From Apiotrichum sp. Y4204 (taxonomy: Eukaryota; Basidiomycota; Tremellomycetes; Trichosporonales; Trichosporonaceae): a stretch of 64,000 nt of DNA. Below the pieces are notes generated by a model, which was given only the letters and a program-made list of their open reading frames with translations, did no database searches and was not told where the DNA came from. The stretch covers positions 248,001 through 312,000 of the forward strand of contig JAMYHL010000020.1 of NCBI GenBank assembly GCA_025531455.1, written 5' to 3'. The translations under genes were made by a program, and so were the position numbers. This document shows, one piece after another, positions 1 through 9,613 of the stretch; the first letter of the stretch is position 1; every line of letters starts with the position of its first letter.

Positions 1-1
1 C

Positions 2-925
2 ACCCAGACCGGACGGCCGCTGCAGCTGCTCGATATCCCGGCTCTCGAGATTGCCCGCCAGCTCACGATCATGGAGAGCCAGTACTTCCAGAGGATCAAG
101 CCGAGCGAGTGCCTGCACAAGGCGTGGCAGAGCGACGCCGCGAGCGAGGTAGCGCCAAATGTTGGCTATGTCATCTTCACCGCGAACCGCCTCGCCGGGT
201 GGATCGGACTGTCGATCCTGCGCGTCAAGGACGTCAAGGTCCGGGCCACTGTGATCAAGCATTTCATCCGCGTCGGAACCGACCTTCGCAAGCTGAACAA
301 CTTCTCCTCCATGGCAGGCGTGGTTGCGGGACTGAGTTCATCGCCGATCTCCCGTCTCAAGAAGACGTGGGAGCTGCTCCCGGAGAAGACGATCCGCGAA
401 TGGCGCGAACTCGAGCGGGCAATGGACTCGACCAAGAACTTTTCAAAGTACAAGGAGATGCTCAAGACAACCAACCCCCCGTGTGTCCCCTTCCTTGGCT
501 TCTACCTCTCGGCGCTCGTGTTCATCGAGGACGGCAACAGGGACATGGTCCCCGCGCCGCAGCAGGATGGCTCTGGCAGTGTCCCAATGACGCCCACTGC
601 CTCGCAGACGTCGATGCCGCGCCGCCCAAGCAACGCCACTACCTCTACCGGCATGTCGCGGCAGTCCACCGCGTGGTCGAACGGCACCGGCACAACCGCC
701 AACGGTGAGGGGCAGCACCTCCTCATCAACTTCTTCAAACGCCACATGACTGCCGACATTCTGCGCGACATTCAGCAGTACCAGTCGCTGCCATACAACC
801 TCGCCATGTCCCCGACCATAGCAAAGTTCATCGAGGAGGGCCTCGACGACGTTGCGAACGAAAAGGAGGATCTGTACGACATTTCCTTGGCCGTCGAGCC
901 GAAGGAGACGGCACCGCCGCGATAG
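2..925 (+). CDS. Ras guanine-nucleotide exchange factor, C-terminal part (5' partial)
   Basis: This is the catalytic C-terminus of a RasGEF (CDC25 family), which loads GTP onto Ras-type GTPases at membranes. The frame is open from base 2 and ends at TAG 923-925, so the gene begins left of the window. Visible hallmarks are LDIPALEIARQLTIMES, the QRIKPSECL segment, NFSSMAGVVAGLSSSPISRL and PCVPFLGFYLSALVFIEDGN, in the order seen in the Cdc25 homology domain. A Ser/Thr/Gly-rich insertion of about 75 residues (MTPTASQTS... to TTANGEGQH) splits the domain before the final helices (LINFFKRHMTADILRDIQQY). No intron is seen in this part. The upstream REM or SH3 modules that would tell a Cdc25-type from a Bud5- or Ste6-type factor are missing, so no gene symbol is given. 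Confidence 0.9.
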   Translation, partial: TQTGRPLQLLDIPALEIARQLTIMESQYFQRIKPSECLHKAWQSDAASEVAPNVGYVIFTANRLAGWIGLSILRVKDVKVRATVIKHFIRVGTDLRKLNNFSSMAGVVAGLSSSPISRLKKTWELLPEKTIREWRELERAMDSTKNFSKYKEMLKTTNPPCVPFLGFYLSALVFIEDGNRDMVPAPQQDGSGSVPMTPTASQTSMPRRPSNATTSTGMSRQSTAWSNGTGTTANGEGQHLLINFFKRHMTADILRDIQQYQSLPYNLAMSPTIAKFIEEGLDDVANEKEDLYDISLAVEPKETAPPR

Positions 926-1476
926 GACGTGCGGCCCGGGGGACCGATGCGGCTGCAGGTGCATAGTCATGCATTCGGCACTGTCGGCGCTTTCGACCTC
1001 CGGGCCCTTTAGAGCACTGCAGTGCACCACATCTACAACTCTTGTCCCGCCCCTCCAGCCGCGCTGCCGCGGGCGCGGACCACGAAGAGAGAATCGTATT
1101 CTCGTATCTTGCACGAAGGAGTATAGTCGTTTTCCTACTTATTATGTCTCGCATAGTCTTGGGTACCGTGCAGGCGCACGATGGATGTATATGGATAGCA
1201 GCTAGTTGGAGTGTAGTTGTCGTGGCGCATGTTGTGTGAGACAAAGTGCGAGTCACGGGTCAGTCTGGTCAGAGATTGTGTCTTGGGCGTCGACTTGAGC
1301 GCACATCAGGGGGGGGACGCGTGGAGATTGCGGAGATTGACGAGAGACATTGGTGGTTAAATGGAGATTCAACTTGTTCTAGCGACCCGGAGGAGCGCAA
1401 CAGGATACATGTACAGCAACTCACCGCCATACAAGAAAGGTACGCAGACCCCAATCGCATCTAACACCATCTCCAG
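926..1476. other. Intergenic region, RasGEF 3' side to small secreted gene
   Basis: About 550 bases without a supported gene. It should hold the RasGEF 3' UTR and the promoter of the next gene. The last 38 bases before the ATG at 1477 run from GTACGC through CTAAC to CTCCAG, which looks like a short 5' UTR intron ending exactly at the start codon. Confidence 0.5.
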
Positions 1477-1725
1477 ATGCGTCTCCTCACCACCCTCCTC
1501 ACCACCCTCATCCTCGCTCTCCCGGCCACAGCCCTCCCCGCGAAGACAAGCACAAGCACACCATGCACCATCGGCCCAGGCACACGCGAAGTCCCGAAAC
1601 TCACCTACGCCGCGGGCGAGACGTTCCGCGTACGCTGTGCCCGTGGAGGCTACTATCTTACCGAGGACGCGTGTTTTGTGCGCCGAGAAGGGGTGGCTGT
1701 TAGTGGAGCGGTGCCGCCTTGTTAG
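1477..1725 (+). CDS. Small secreted cysteine-containing protein (orphan)
   Basis: An 82-residue protein with a textbook signal peptide: a basic start (MRLLTTLL), a hydrophobic core to about residue 20, and a probable cut after the ALPA segment. The mature part is about 60 residues with four cysteines, one of them the last residue, enough for two disulfides. I recognise no family. The single coding exon ends at TAG 1723-1725. The ATG follows directly on a branch-site plus CAG arrangement, so a 5' UTR intron is likely. The next gene downstream on the same strand also encodes a secreted protein (GH24 lysozyme, 1.3 kb away). It could be a cell-wall or effector-like peptide; the function is unknown. 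The signal peptide and the cysteine at the very C-terminus argue for a real gene, but no homologue is visible to me. Confidence 0.6.
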   Translation: MRLLTTLLTTLILALPATALPAKTSTSTPCTIGPGTREVPKLTYAAGETFRVRCARGGYYLTEDACFVRREGVAVSGAVPPC

Positions 1726-1792
1726 GATGTATTTGGGGTGTGGCTTGGGTTCTGGGAGCTTGGCAGGCTTGATGGGTCGGGCGTCGCACGGG

Positions 1793-1850
1793 TGTTGCGA
1801 AGTCGTTGCGAAACGCTGCGAAGATGTTGTGTTGCGAAGATGTTGCGAAG
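1793..1850. repeat. Short direct repeats, GTTGCGAA(G) type
   Basis: Five imperfect copies of a GTTGCGAAG/CTGCGAAG word follow each other within 58 bases, just after the small secreted gene. They may lie in its 3' UTR. No known element is recognised. Confidence 0.6.
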
Positions 1851-2858
1851 GGCCCACTTGGCCACTTGACTGCCACTCACATCACACACTCCTCGACGCT
1901 CGAGAACATTCCCCGCATCCTAACAAGACGGAATAAGCTTGTTCCCCCAACCGCCGGCACTAGCACCGATGACGCCGTGGTGCTTAGAGGATGACCTCCG
2001 AGTTCTCAGAATAGCTGCTCGTCCTCCGACGGAACCCCTCGCCGCTGAGTAACGGTTGTGGAGCGGTAACGGGGTGCTGATAGGGGTAGTGAGCTCATCA
2101 TCGGAACTCGGACCTCGGACCCGTTCGGTGTCCTCGGCGACATCCAGCTCGTCTTCGGACTTCGCCGTAGTACAACATGTGCCCCATTGCCGTGTCGCAT
2201 TCCTGGCCGAAACGGGCAACCGGCAACGTCCAACGTCCAACGTGCAACATTGGCATTAACCTTAGATATTCTCCGGCGGAAGACTCCATACCCCGTACTC
2301 GTCTCCTCCGACCTGCCTCTTCCATCTCCATCAGGCGACTTCCATCGGATCCCTTGCTCCAAGTTCCATGACGCACCCCGTGTCCAAGAGACATCGTGAC
2401 ATCGTGAATTGTGGTAAGGCCTTTTTCTTGAACACCCACTGTTGTAACATGAATTGCAACTACACAACTGGGGTCCACATCTAGTCTTTGACGACCTCTT
2501 CACACCTCGTTGACTTGGACGTGATGAGATCATAGATTCCGCGTCATACCTCATCGCCTGGCATATCGCCCTGAGGCCAGAGGTGTAAACAACAACAAAC
2601 GTGCGACCCCGAACAACAAAGCAACACCTCGGAGCTGGCGTAGCTCCCTCGGCGTTCCAGCATTCTTCGCGCAGGTCACTGGGACCTTGGCGGATTAGAT
2701 TAGGGGCACTCCGTCACAGCTGCGCTCTATTTCGAGCTTCTCGGCGCTAGCTGCGAGGATGAGTGGACTCGACGGGGCACTCTGTCGCCTGGTGGTGATG
2801 GGATAACCTCCCCACCACGCCTGACACGAGTTGATATGTTGCGGATCGTGGAAAGGGA

Positions 2859-2864
2859 TATAAA
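2859..2864 (+). promoter_or_regulatory. TATA box of the lysozyme gene
   Basis: TATAAA lies about 150 bases before the lysozyme ATG at 3016. It sits downstream of another in-frame ATG (2836), which supports 3016 as the true start. Confidence 0.55.
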
Positions 2865-3015
2865 CCCCCGGACTGGTCTCCCAACTCGCCAGTTCCCCAA
2901 CTTCATCAGCAGCACCCTTCAACTCGCAACTCGCAGCTTCCTGCTTCCAACTCCCAACTCCACTCCCAACAGCCACACCACCCAACCCAACCCACTCCGT
3001 CTCAAACACCTCACA

Positions 3016-3615
3016 ATGTTCGCCCTCCTCGTCTCGCTCGCCGTCCTCGCGTCTCACGCGACGGCCTTCTGCCCAGGCATCAACCAGGCTGGCCTGGACC
3101 TACTCAAGGAGTTTGAGGGCTTTGTCGCCGCGCCCGCGCCCGACCCCATCGGCCTCCCGACCGTCGGATACGGACACCAGTGCCAGCAGGCCGGGTGTGC
3201 CGAGATCTCCCAGAGCTTCCCGCTCACCGAGGCGACGGCGCAGGACCTCCTCGAACAGGACATTCCGGCATACACCAAGTGTCTCGGCGACGCGCTCTCG
3301 GGCTCGTCGGCGCCCCCGCTGAATGAAAACCAGTGGGCGGCACTCACTTCCTTCGTGTACAACATGGGATGCGGGCAGGCTGCCGATTCCGACGTCATCA
3401 CCCGCATCAAGGCCGGCGAGGACCCCAACACTGTCGTGGCGCAGACCCTCCCGTCGTGGAACCACGCGGGCGGCGAGGAGCTCCCGGGCCTCACCCGCCG
3501 CCGTGCTGCCGAAGTCGCCCTCTTCCAGGCGCCAAACGAGCCCCAGGCCTTCCCTGGCTGCACGGCCCTCGGCCAGCGTAAGCGCCGCCTTGCGCGCGAG
3601 GAGCACGTCCTGTAA
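3016..3615 (+). CDS. Secreted GH24 (T4/phage-type) lysozyme
   Basis: A 199-residue glycoside hydrolase family 24 lysozyme, predicted to cleave the MurNAc-GlcNAc bond of bacterial peptidoglycan outside the cell. Residues 1-17 form a signal peptide (MFALLVSLAVLASHATA). The catalytic triad keeps the exact T4 lysozyme spacing: Glu34, Asp43 (+9) and Thr49 (+15), inside the EFEGF and PTVGYGH motifs. The family block NENQWAALTSFVYNMGCG and the C-terminal GLTRRRAAEVALF are present, with extra cysteines as expected for a secreted enzyme. The start at 3016 was preferred to the in-frame ATG at 2836 because it opens the signal peptide and lies behind the TATA box. The C-terminus ends in a basic tail (QRKRRLAREEH). 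The gene has no intron, unlike almost all its neighbours, which fits a bacterial or phage origin by transfer. It likely serves in competition with bacteria or in feeding on them. Confidence 0.93.
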   Translation: MFALLVSLAVLASHATAFCPGINQAGLDLLKEFEGFVAAPAPDPIGLPTVGYGHQCQQAGCAEISQSFPLTEATAQDLLEQDIPAYTKCLGDALSGSSAPPLNENQWAALTSFVYNMGCGQAADSDVITRIKAGEDPNTVVAQTLPSWNHAGGEELPGLTRRRAAEVALFQAPNEPQAFPGCTALGQRKRRLAREEHVL

Positions 3616-3823
3616 TTAGCCAAAGTCGAGTCCTGTAGCCTAGTAGTAGCTTGTAGCTGGCCCCGAATGATAGCCAACGTCGAAGTTTCATAGCAAAAAT
3701 GTGGTCATGAATGATGTTGAGATGTGGTCAGTAGTCCAGTCCAGTTGTGGTCATGGTCGGATTAGTGGTGCATCTGTGCATCCAATATGAGTATACAATC
3801 ACGACAACATGCCCTCACTCTCC
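3616..3823. other. Convergent intergenic spacer, lysozyme / SPT8
   Basis: About 208 bases between two converging stop codons; 3' UTRs of both genes. Nothing else is seen. Confidence 0.5.
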
Positions 3824-6267
3824 CTACCACTTGATCTCGTGCACGAGCACGACCCGCGTCGATTCGCCCTGCCACCCGCGGTCTCCTGATGCGGACACGA
3901 GGAACCTGCACGTGGGGTCGACAACTGTGGTGTCAGTGGTCCGCGCAACTCTGGCATTCGTTTTGCACTCACTCAGACTCGAGATGATGCCGCCATGATG
4001 GCCCGCAATGATGCGGAACGGCGGGCGCGACGAACGCGACAGCTTCTCGGCCTTTTGCGGATCATAGTAGTCGGCCACGTTCCAGAGACGAATGTTATCC
4101 TGCGACGCGGACGCGACGTGCCGCCCATCAGGGAAGGCGACGAGGCACGAGATCGGGCCCGAGTCGAACGGCGTGCGTAGCGTGTGTAGTAGGCCGGGGG
4201 AGTGCGACGAAGCCATGCGCGTGTCCCACATGTCGATCGTGCCGTTACGCCGACCGGCGAGCACCTGGTTGCCGTCACCGAGCCATGTCGCCTGGATGTC
4301 AGTTTGCTGCGCGGTAATGATACAAAGTGTACTCACCGACATGCACCATGGCGGGGCCTTGTCGCCAGCCTGTAGACGCCCGACCGCGCCGCCTATCCGG
4401 CGATCCACAAGCGTCACCTGACCAGTCATGGAGCCGATGAGGAGCACATCGTTCGACAGTCCATGGAACTCTGCTGGTGTGAGGAGCGGCATGCTTCCTG
4501 CAGGCGCAGCGCGAGGGACACTCGGTTTGGGGAAGAGCGAGGACGGGGTGGTGGACTTTGCTGGCTTGTCTGGTGCCGGTGCCGGTGTTGGTGCTGGTGC
4601 CGGCGTGGGTTTGCTTGTCCCGGGAAGAGCGAGCAGTGGTGCCACCGGTGCTGGCGGTGGTGCTGGTGTTGGGACGGCGAGTGTGGATGCTGGTGGTTCT
4701 GCCATCGCGACATCGCCCTCGCCATCCGCGTCCGCGTCGTCATCGAACAGGGATCCAAACGACGCGGCGTCATCCGCTTCCCCGTCCGCATCAGCATCAG
4801 CATCCGCATCAGCGTCCGCGTCTGCATCCGCACCGCCAGCCGCATCCGCCATTGTAGCGTCCCCGTCGCCGTCCTTGGCCTCGGGCTTAGTCTCCCCCGA
4901 GCCATTCGTTTCTCGGTCGGCTTTGAAGAATCCCGGGCCGACATTGAGGTTCACCGCTGCCTCTGGTACCGAAACATGCACGTTTGTTGGCCGCAGCCCG
5001 AGAGATGAGATCTGCGCACCCGACGTCGGATAGCTGCGCGTCGTCTGCCCAGTGTTCAAGTCCCATTCCTGCCGTCAGCTAAGCCCAGCACATCACACGC
5101 ACCCTAACTGTCCCATCCCAGGACCCGCTAATCACGCCCGTATCGCCCGGCAGCAGCTGCAGCGCCGACACCACGTTTGTGTGGCCCGTAAGGCTGTGGA
5201 TCAGATGCCCTGGCTGGTGTCGCAAAGAGTAGAGGTTGATAGGCCCACTGTGCGTGCCGGCAAGCGTCCACAGCCCGTCGCTCTCACACGCGAGAGAAAA
5301 CACCGGCTCCTGTTTTCGTGCCGGCGGATGGCCATTTGCTGCTCCCTTGGCCGGATCCACTCCTGGAACCGGCACCTCTACGGGCCACCATCCGCGGGCG
5401 ACTCCAGCTTTGCTGACCGTCTCGCCGAGACCGACGACACTCCGCTGCTGAGCAGTCATCAGCTGCCCGCCGTTGACCGACGCCCAGAGATCGTACACCC
5501 GCACATAGCCGTCCTGACTCCCTGCTAGCAGATAGCTCATACAGCTGGAAGACGCGAGGCAGTGCACGGCCGACGGGAGCGGGATACCGACGATGGCCTC
5601 GACGCTGAGCGAGGCGGGCGGATCGCTAAACCCGGGGATGAAGAGCGCGCGCCGTAGGAGATGCGGCGGCTGCGCGGCCGGTATCGGAGATGTATCGCTT
5701 GGTTTTGGGGACTTTGGAGACGGAGATCGTGATTTGGTCGCTGCTATTGATGCTGGGGTGTGAGTGATGGCGGGCGGACTTAACTCACGCTCAGCAGTCA
5801 GTGGTGCGGGCACCGACGAGCTATCAGCAACATCGTCATCGTCGTCGTCCTTGCCCTCATCGTCGTCGTCTTCCTCCTCGTCTTCGTCCTCATCCTCATC
5901 CTCGTCCTCATCCTCGTCGCCGCCCGCATCATCATCCTCATCTTCATCCTCATCGTCCTCGCCATCCCCATCCCCATCTCCATCCGCATCTCCATCGTCC
6001 CCATCACCATCCATATCGCCGTCGCCATCCCCATCAAACTGGTCGTCGCCAAACCTGTGTGTCAGCCATTGTTATTGTCCGTCGTATGTTGCCCGCCCCG
6101 CCAAAGCGAGTCCAGCCGGCAACTTTCGCGTTCGCCTCCACTAGAAGCACATACAGGTCCTTCTCGGCCTCCTAGCAGTCAGCATCCGCATGCACACATG
6201 CCCAACCCACCTCGTCATCCTCCTCGTCCTCCTCGTAGTCGTTCTCGTCCTCGTCGTCGCTGCGCAT
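3824..6267 (-). CDS. SPT8: SAGA complex subunit Spt8 (WD40)
   Basis: Spt8 links SAGA to TATA-binding protein in the nucleus. The model has seven exons: 6267-6211, 6171-6155, 6054-5789, 5752-5103, 5068-4337, 4291-3973 and 3924-3824, giving 713 residues in frame. Exon 2 is a 17-nt micro-exon that adds EAEKDL at the joint. The N-terminus is the long acidic tract typical of Spt8 (Asp/Glu/Gly-rich, to about residue 110). WD repeats follow from about residue 175 (SQDGYVRVYDLW, the GTHSGPINLYSLRHQ block, SGSWDGTVREWDLNTG), and the protein ends with the family block CRFLVSASGDRGWQGES. The propeller is interrupted at about residues 390-525 by a low-complexity insert with a (Asp-Ala)n run and a Pro/Ala-rich stretch. 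The start ATG 6265-6267 was chosen because acidic Spt8-like sequence begins there; an in-frame ATG at 6360 would add 31 residues. Confidence 0.9.
4776..4850 (-). repeat. (Asp-Ala)n coding repeat in SPT8
   Basis: Within the SPT8 insert, alternating GAT/GAC and GCG/GCA codons encode at least eight consecutive Asp-Ala pairs. Third positions vary, so this is coding low complexity and not a perfect microsatellite. Confidence 0.7.
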
Positions 6268-6558
6268 TGCTGGTGCTGTTGATGCAGTGGATGCGGGTGT
6301 GGGGGGTGTAATGTCGAGGACGGCTTCAAAATGTCGGCAGTGGTTGTGCCCTGGCTGCACCGCACCTTGGCAGCTGGCTGGCTGGCTGGCTCGCTCCTGG
6401 GTGGTGCATGCCGCACAGCGTCATCGCCCACACCACGAGACCGTCACTGTCACCCATCTGTTCCATCTCCCGACGTTGCAACAACTTCCCTCTCTCACAC
6501 ACATCTCCAACCACCTCTTCTCTACCATCCTCTGCATCCCACCGAATAGTCGCCCATC
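6268..6558. promoter_or_regulatory. Bidirectional promoter, SPT8 / VMA8
   Basis: 291 bases separate the divergent start codons of SPT8 (minus) and VMA8 (plus). The region must hold both promoters and both leaders. It contains a GGCTGGCTGGCTGGCT tandem near 6374-6390 and a C/T-rich leader before VMA8. No clear TATA box is seen. Confidence 0.6.
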
Positions 6559-7776
6559 ATGTCCGGAACCGGCCCCCGCGAGGCCATCTTGTGAGTCTCG
6601 CCCCCGACAGTGCATCGCACTTCCACGACACCGACCGCCGCCCACTCTTCGTCCCTTCCTCCACGTCCACCTGCTAACTCAAGCCCTACGCGCATGAACC
6701 TGACGCTCACAAAGGGCCGTCTCAAGGGCGCGCAGACCGGCCACTCGCTGCTCGCCAAGAAGCGCGACGCCCTCACGACCCGTTTCCGCGCGATCCTCAA
6801 AAAGGTCGACGAGGCCAAGCGCGCCATGGGCCGCGTCCTCCAGCTCGCGTCCTTCTCCCTCGCCGAGGTCACGTACACTGCCGGTGATATTGGGTACCAG
6901 GTGCAGGAGAGCGTGCGCAAGGCGTCGTACACCGTCAAGGCCAAGCAGGAGAACGTGTCCGGTGTCGTCCTGCCTGCCTTTGAGAGCGTGCGGTCCAATA
7001 CGGGAAATGGTGAGTGCGAGTGGGAAGTGCGGTACGAGATGGGGGAACTTGCGGGGAGCTTAAGATGCAACGAAAGTGGTGGGACTGTCGAGGTCGAGTG
7101 AGGAGGTGGTCAACGCGGGGCGCGACGACAGCAACTTGTGCCGCGCACAGCTGCCCCTTGGCACACTCCTCTTCGTCGAGTGGTAGATTCTCTCCCCTAT
7201 CGTCTGGATCTCCGCTGACAGCAGACTTCAATCTTACCGGTCTCTCGCGTGGTGGACAGCAGATCCAGCGCAGTCGAGACACATACGTCAAGGCAGTGGG
7301 CACGCTTGTCGAGCTCGCTTCTCTCCAGGTGAGATCGAAGTTTCTTCTGGGATCTCACACCAGACCGCATTCACCATCCTCGACGAGGTTATCCGCGCGA
7401 CGAACCGCCGTGTCAACGCCATCGAGCACGTCGTCATTCCCCGTCTTGAGAACACGATCAAATACATCAACTCGGAGCTCGACGAGATGGACCGGTGAGT
7501 AAATGAGAGGGATAGGTTTACATCGCTTGTGATACACCACCTATCCCTCCCTCATTTCTTCACCAGCACTAACACCCCAGTGAGGAGTTCTTCCGCCTCA
7601 AGAAGGTGCAGGGCAAGAAGAAGCGCGACGCAGAGAAGGCGAACACGGAGCGCAAGTCCGCCAACGAGGAGGCCGAGGAGCGAGGCCTCGAGACGCACCG
7701 CGACGACGGCGTCGGAGGTGGCGCGGGCGGCGGCGGCGACATGCTCGACGAAAAGGACGCCGACGTTATTTTCTAG
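6559..7776 (+). CDS. VMA8: V-type proton ATPase subunit D
   Basis: Subunit D forms the central rotor stalk of the V1 sector of the vacuolar proton pump. Five exons (6559-6590, 6684-7009, 7225-7328, 7364-7494, 7581-7776) give 262 residues, the usual family length. Joining exons 1 and 2 restores the conserved start (REAIFPTRMNL). The family core follows: [38 protein letters not shown], the IGYQVQESV block, [16 protein letters not shown], and [20 protein letters not shown]. The C-terminal [12 protein letters not shown] matches the conserved end of the family, after a species-specific Gly-rich linker ([11 protein letters not shown]). Intron 3 (7329-7363) is only 35 nt. Intron 2 ends CTGACAGCAG, a branch site almost touching the acceptor. 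It shares a short promoter with SPT8. Confidence 0.96.
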
Positions 7777-8051
7777 TTGCCTGCGTTAGAAGGGTAGGAT
7801 GTATCGGTATGCTTTGGTTGGGAACGTGACTGGTGGTGGACTGGGTGGCGAGGAGGCCTGGTGATTAGGGCCGGTTGTAATCGGCTTCTCTGTGGCACTA
7901 GCGGTATTGGAATTTAGTTGTAATTAAAACCTAATTGGATAACAAACAACCCACCACAAGCTGTCCAAAGCTCGGATTCATGTCAACAACACGGTCGCGA
8001 TGGTTTGTCGACATCACTCCATCCACCAACCTCACCATTTCTCGTATCACA

Positions 8052-8412
8052 ATGAGCCGCCCAGAAGAAACCTTCTTCGAGACAGAACGCCAGCGCCTGA
8101 TCAACGAGATCTCCTCGGTACGTGCTGTGCATTTACATTCCAGCACCCCCCAAACTTACCCCAAACCCACAGGGCTTCGAGGAGCTGTACACGCACACCA
8201 ACATCCTGAACCGCAAGCTCGAAGAGGTGCACGGCGTCGGCAAGGAGTTTGGCTCGGTCGCCGCGCTCTGGGGCCAGTTCCTCGACATGGTCAAGGAGAA
8301 CCAGGTGGGTCGTGCCCCGCGAATGTGCTGACTGTAGAACGAGCCGCCCGCCGACTCGGGCGTGCCGGGCACTGGAGGGACAAACTTTGCGGCGTCGCGG
8401 CCATCAAAGTAG
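8052..8412 (+). CDS. DAD1: DASH/Dam1 complex subunit Dad1
   Basis: Dad1 belongs to the fungal DASH ring that couples kinetochores to microtubule plus ends. Three exons (8052-8117, 8173-8304, 8338-8412) give 90 residues. The helical signature is clear: FETERQRLINEISS, then FEELYTHTNILNRKLEEVHG, then VGKEFGSVAALWGQFLDMVK. This matches the small Dad1 family in length and order. The last exon adds a short disordered tail (NEPPADSGVPGTGG...). Intron 2 (8305-8337) is 33 nt. The ATG at 8052 was chosen over an upstream in-frame ATG because Dad1 similarity begins right after it. The gene converges on ELP5, with 174 bases between the stop codons. Confidence 0.88.
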
Positions 8413-8586
8413 CGGAGTAGCGCAGAGCTCGTCACCAGCGAGCACCCACCAATGTCCCGTCATGTCCCGTCATACCCCGCACGAAATACCCTGTATGCAT
8501 ATTGTACATTGCAGCTGCAGCGTGCTGGCCCCAGCCTGTCTAGCGCATCCTCTGTCCACTTTGCTATCTCCGCCTCGGCGTCCCGC

Positions 8587-9613
8587 CTAAATCTCATCGT
8601 CCTCCTCGTCGTCGCTCCAGTCCATGCCCATCCCGAGGTCCGCCCCCTCCCCCTCATGCGCATACGGAAGGGGAACCGCACCGCGCTCGGCGCGCTGCTT
8701 GTCCGTAAGCGAGAGGTTGAACGGAAGCGCGAGATCGGCATGCGTCGTGGTCTTGGTGTTCGCCAAGGGAGAGACATTGACGACCTGGTCAAGCGGTACG
8801 GCGTCCCACCGTGTTCCCGAGCGGCGGAGACCCTCGAGTGACCGCACCATGCCCTTTGCGCCGCCCGTCGCCTTCCTCAGGAGGACCTGCACGACGTACT
8901 CGTCGAGAGGGTTCACGTCCACCCCGTCGGCACCGCGCAGCGCGAGGCCGTCGCCTTGCCCTGGGGAGAGGTGGTGCCAGAACCGGTCGTCGGTCGGGGG
9001 GAGGAGGAGCGCGCGCGCAGCACTCTCCAGTGCGCGCGGTGCATGCGGCGTCAGCAGTGCGAGAGAAGGGGAGAGGGTAGAAGCAAGAACGTCGGTCGCG
9101 AACGTGCTCGGCGGAAGGGAGAGGATGAGGCGCCCGGGGCCTGGTGTCAGATACGCTATGAAAGCGACGTACTTGTTAGTTTGGAGAGGATGAGCCGCAG
9201 GACGCGGAAGGCAGTCGCGACGCCCGCGTCCTCGGCGAGCACGTCCGCCGCGTCAATGTACACCTGTGTCGTGGGGTCGAGCGCCGCGCCTGCCGTCAGT
9301 GCTTGCGAATGTGGTCTAATCCGTCATCCACCAGGTTTGATACCCACATTTCTCGCCGATAGCCATCTCGACATCCACGTCGGAATACCCCACCACCGCG
9401 CGCGCGAGGTCGAGCCCCGTCCCAGGACTCTGGGGGAGGAGCGCGATCGTGACCGCCGGCTGGCCGCTGGCGTCAGCTCCCACATGTGATGCGTACATAC
9501 CGCTCCTCGGCGCGCGCGACGAGCTCGTGGATGATCGGCCGGGACGGGGCCGCAAGCGTGTCGTACACTACCACGAGGCGCGCGGGTGCGGTGCCGTCGA
9601 GAATCGTGTTCAT
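8587..9613 (-). CDS. ELP5: Elongator complex subunit Elp5
   Basis: Elp5 is part of the Elp4-5-6 RecA-like ring of Elongator, which modifies wobble uridines of tRNAs. Four exons (9613-9501, 9466-9348, 9289-9173, 9140-8587) give 300 residues. The N-terminal half shows a RecA-like alternation of strands and helices (ARLVVVYDTLAAPSRPIIHE, AVTIALLPQSPG, QVYIDAADVL). The best family mark is the C-terminal PFNLSLTDKQRAERGAVPLPY, the Elp5/Iki1 signature, followed by an acidic end (DWSDDEEDDEI). No Walker A is seen, as expected for Elp5. All three introns are short (34, 58 and 32 nt). The assignment rests mainly on the C-terminal motif. Confidence 0.8.

Larger units (their letters stand above)
1726..3015. 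other. Intergenic region with short direct repeats, lysozyme promoter
   Basis: About 1.3 kb with no supported gene. It has a cluster of GTTGCGAA-type repeats (1793-1850), a run of short repeats around 2213-2252 built on CAACGTCCAACGT, and a TATA box near 2859. The last 100 bases are an A/C-rich leader typical of highly expressed fungal genes. Confidence 0.5.

Noticed and set aside
4021..4060. CTTCTCGGCCTTTTG resembling the start of U2 snRNA
   Set aside because: Lies inside an SPT8 coding exon and the rest of U2 is absent.
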